Assembly (NCBI RefSeq): GCF_030269125.1
Contig: NZ_BSSM01000002.1
Location: forward strand, 724,896-788,895
Direction: 5' to 3'
Length of the DNA: 64,000 bases
Source of the DNA: Streptomyces hygroscopicus subsp. hygroscopicus
Lineage (GTDB): Bacteria > Actinomycetota > Actinomycetes > Streptomycetales > Streptomycetaceae
Position 1 is the stretch's first letter. The number at the start of each line of letters is the position of its first letter. The translations under genes were made by a program, and so were the position numbers. Under the pieces are notes generated by a model, which was not told where the DNA came from, made no database searches, and worked only from the letters and a program-made list of their open reading frames with translations. Of this stretch, positions 63,628 to 64,000 are shown one piece after another.

Positions 63628-64000
63628 ATGGCTTCCCGCCCCACCATTTCCAAGGCGGTCATCCCGGCGGCGGGTCTTGGCACCCGGTTCCTGCCGGCCA
63701 CCAAGGCCACTCCCAAGGAGATGCTGCCGGTCGTCGACAAGCCCGCGATCCAGTACGTGGTCGAGGAGGCCGTGTCCGCGGGGCTCGACGACGTCCTCAT
63801 GATCACCGGTCGTAACAAGCGTCCCCTGGAGGACCACTTCGACCGCAACTACGAGCTGGAATCCGCCCTGGGGAAGAAGGGCGACGCCGAACGGCTCGCC
63901 AAGGTGCAGGAGTCGAGCGACCTGGCGACCATGCACTACGTCCGCCAGGGCGACCCCAAGGGCCTCGGCCACGCCGTGCTGTGCGCCGCCCCGCACGTCG
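63628..64000 (+). CDS. galU: UTP-glucose-1-phosphate uridylyltransferase, N-terminal part
   Basis: The first 124 codons of GalU, which makes UDP-glucose. [20 protein letters not shown] is the nucleotide-binding motif, followed by [39 protein letters not shown] and [12 protein letters not shown]. The gene continues beyond the window. It follows the GT2/glycerophosphotransferase gene in the same direction by 50 bases and is probably cotranscribed, linking nucleotide-sugar supply with polymer synthesis. A GAGAGA stretch lies 12-17 bases before the ATG. Confidence 0.96.
   Translation, partial: MASRPTISKAVIPAAGLGTRFLPATKATPKEMLPVVDKPAIQYVVEEAVSAGLDDVLMITGRNKRPLEDHFDRNYELESALGKKGDAERLAKVQESSDLATMHYVRQGDPKGLGHAVLCAAPHV

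Overview
The window is chromosomal DNA from a Streptomyces or very close relative. The evidence is extreme G+C content with third-position G/C bias in every real gene, many GTG starts, GTGA/ATGA stop-start overlaps, a CIRCE element before hrcA-dnaJ, a serine-type tricorn protease, and an order of conserved genes (leuA, era, phoH-ybeY, hrcA-dnaJ2, hemW, lepA, rpsT, holA, comEC-comEA, leuS, rsfS, nadD, proA, proB) that I know from the core of Streptomyces chromosomes. It is mostly housekeeping DNA, with a few decayed or low-complexity gaps. I see no CRISPR array, prophage, insertion sequence or biosynthetic cluster.

Region 1 (1-6 kb): the 5' end of leuA with a leucine-rich leader peptide; a protealysin-like M4 protease followed by its emfourin-type inhibitor; a secreted cysteine-rich protein; and a GH1 glycosidase translationally coupled to a sugar-type MFS permease. 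Region 2 (6-16.3 kb): era, a decayed secreted-protein gene, a cytidine-deaminase-like protein without its zinc ligands, a divergent XRE regulator/MFS exporter pair, an LD-carboxypeptidase, and the MmcQ-CorC-YbeY-PhoH run, then a PfkB kinase. Region 3 (16.3-25 kb): a structured-RNA candidate, adenine deaminase, RNase Z, HIT protein, tricorn protease, a lipoprotein, VOC protein, rsmE and a nitronate monooxygenase-like protein.

Region 4 (25-38 kb): the HrcA/CIRCE-controlled dnaJ2 operon, an MBL hydrolase, a DUF3097 protein, hemW, a one-kilobase repeat-rich gap with a 9-bp minisatellite, a SpoIIE-type phosphatase with a fused kinase-like domain, an acyl-CoA synthetase behind a palindrome, and divergent lepA and rpsT. 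Region 5 (38-50 kb): holA, a DUF3761 protein, comEA-comEC, degV, leuS with its own leucine-rich leader peptide and terminator, and two identical tRNA-Ala(GGC) genes around a small zinc-ribbon-like gene.

Region 6 (50-64 kb): a histidine phosphatase, rsfS, an LCP-like protein with a degenerate active site, nadD, a group of uncharacterised envelope proteins (two miniproteins, an M48 protease, and two membrane proteins sharing an SVVFDE motif), proA and proB, a decayed Tat-signal gene, a glycosyltransferase/CDP-glycerol glycerophosphotransferase fusion for teichoic-acid-like polymers, and the start of galU.

The most interesting regulatory pattern is that leuA and leuS, 48 kb apart, each carry a very short Leu-codon-run ORF placed so close to a likely -10 box that it may be translated from a leaderless or nearly leaderless transcript. 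For leuS a U6 terminator follows. The most system-like uncharacterised protein set is the 53.6-57 kb envelope group.
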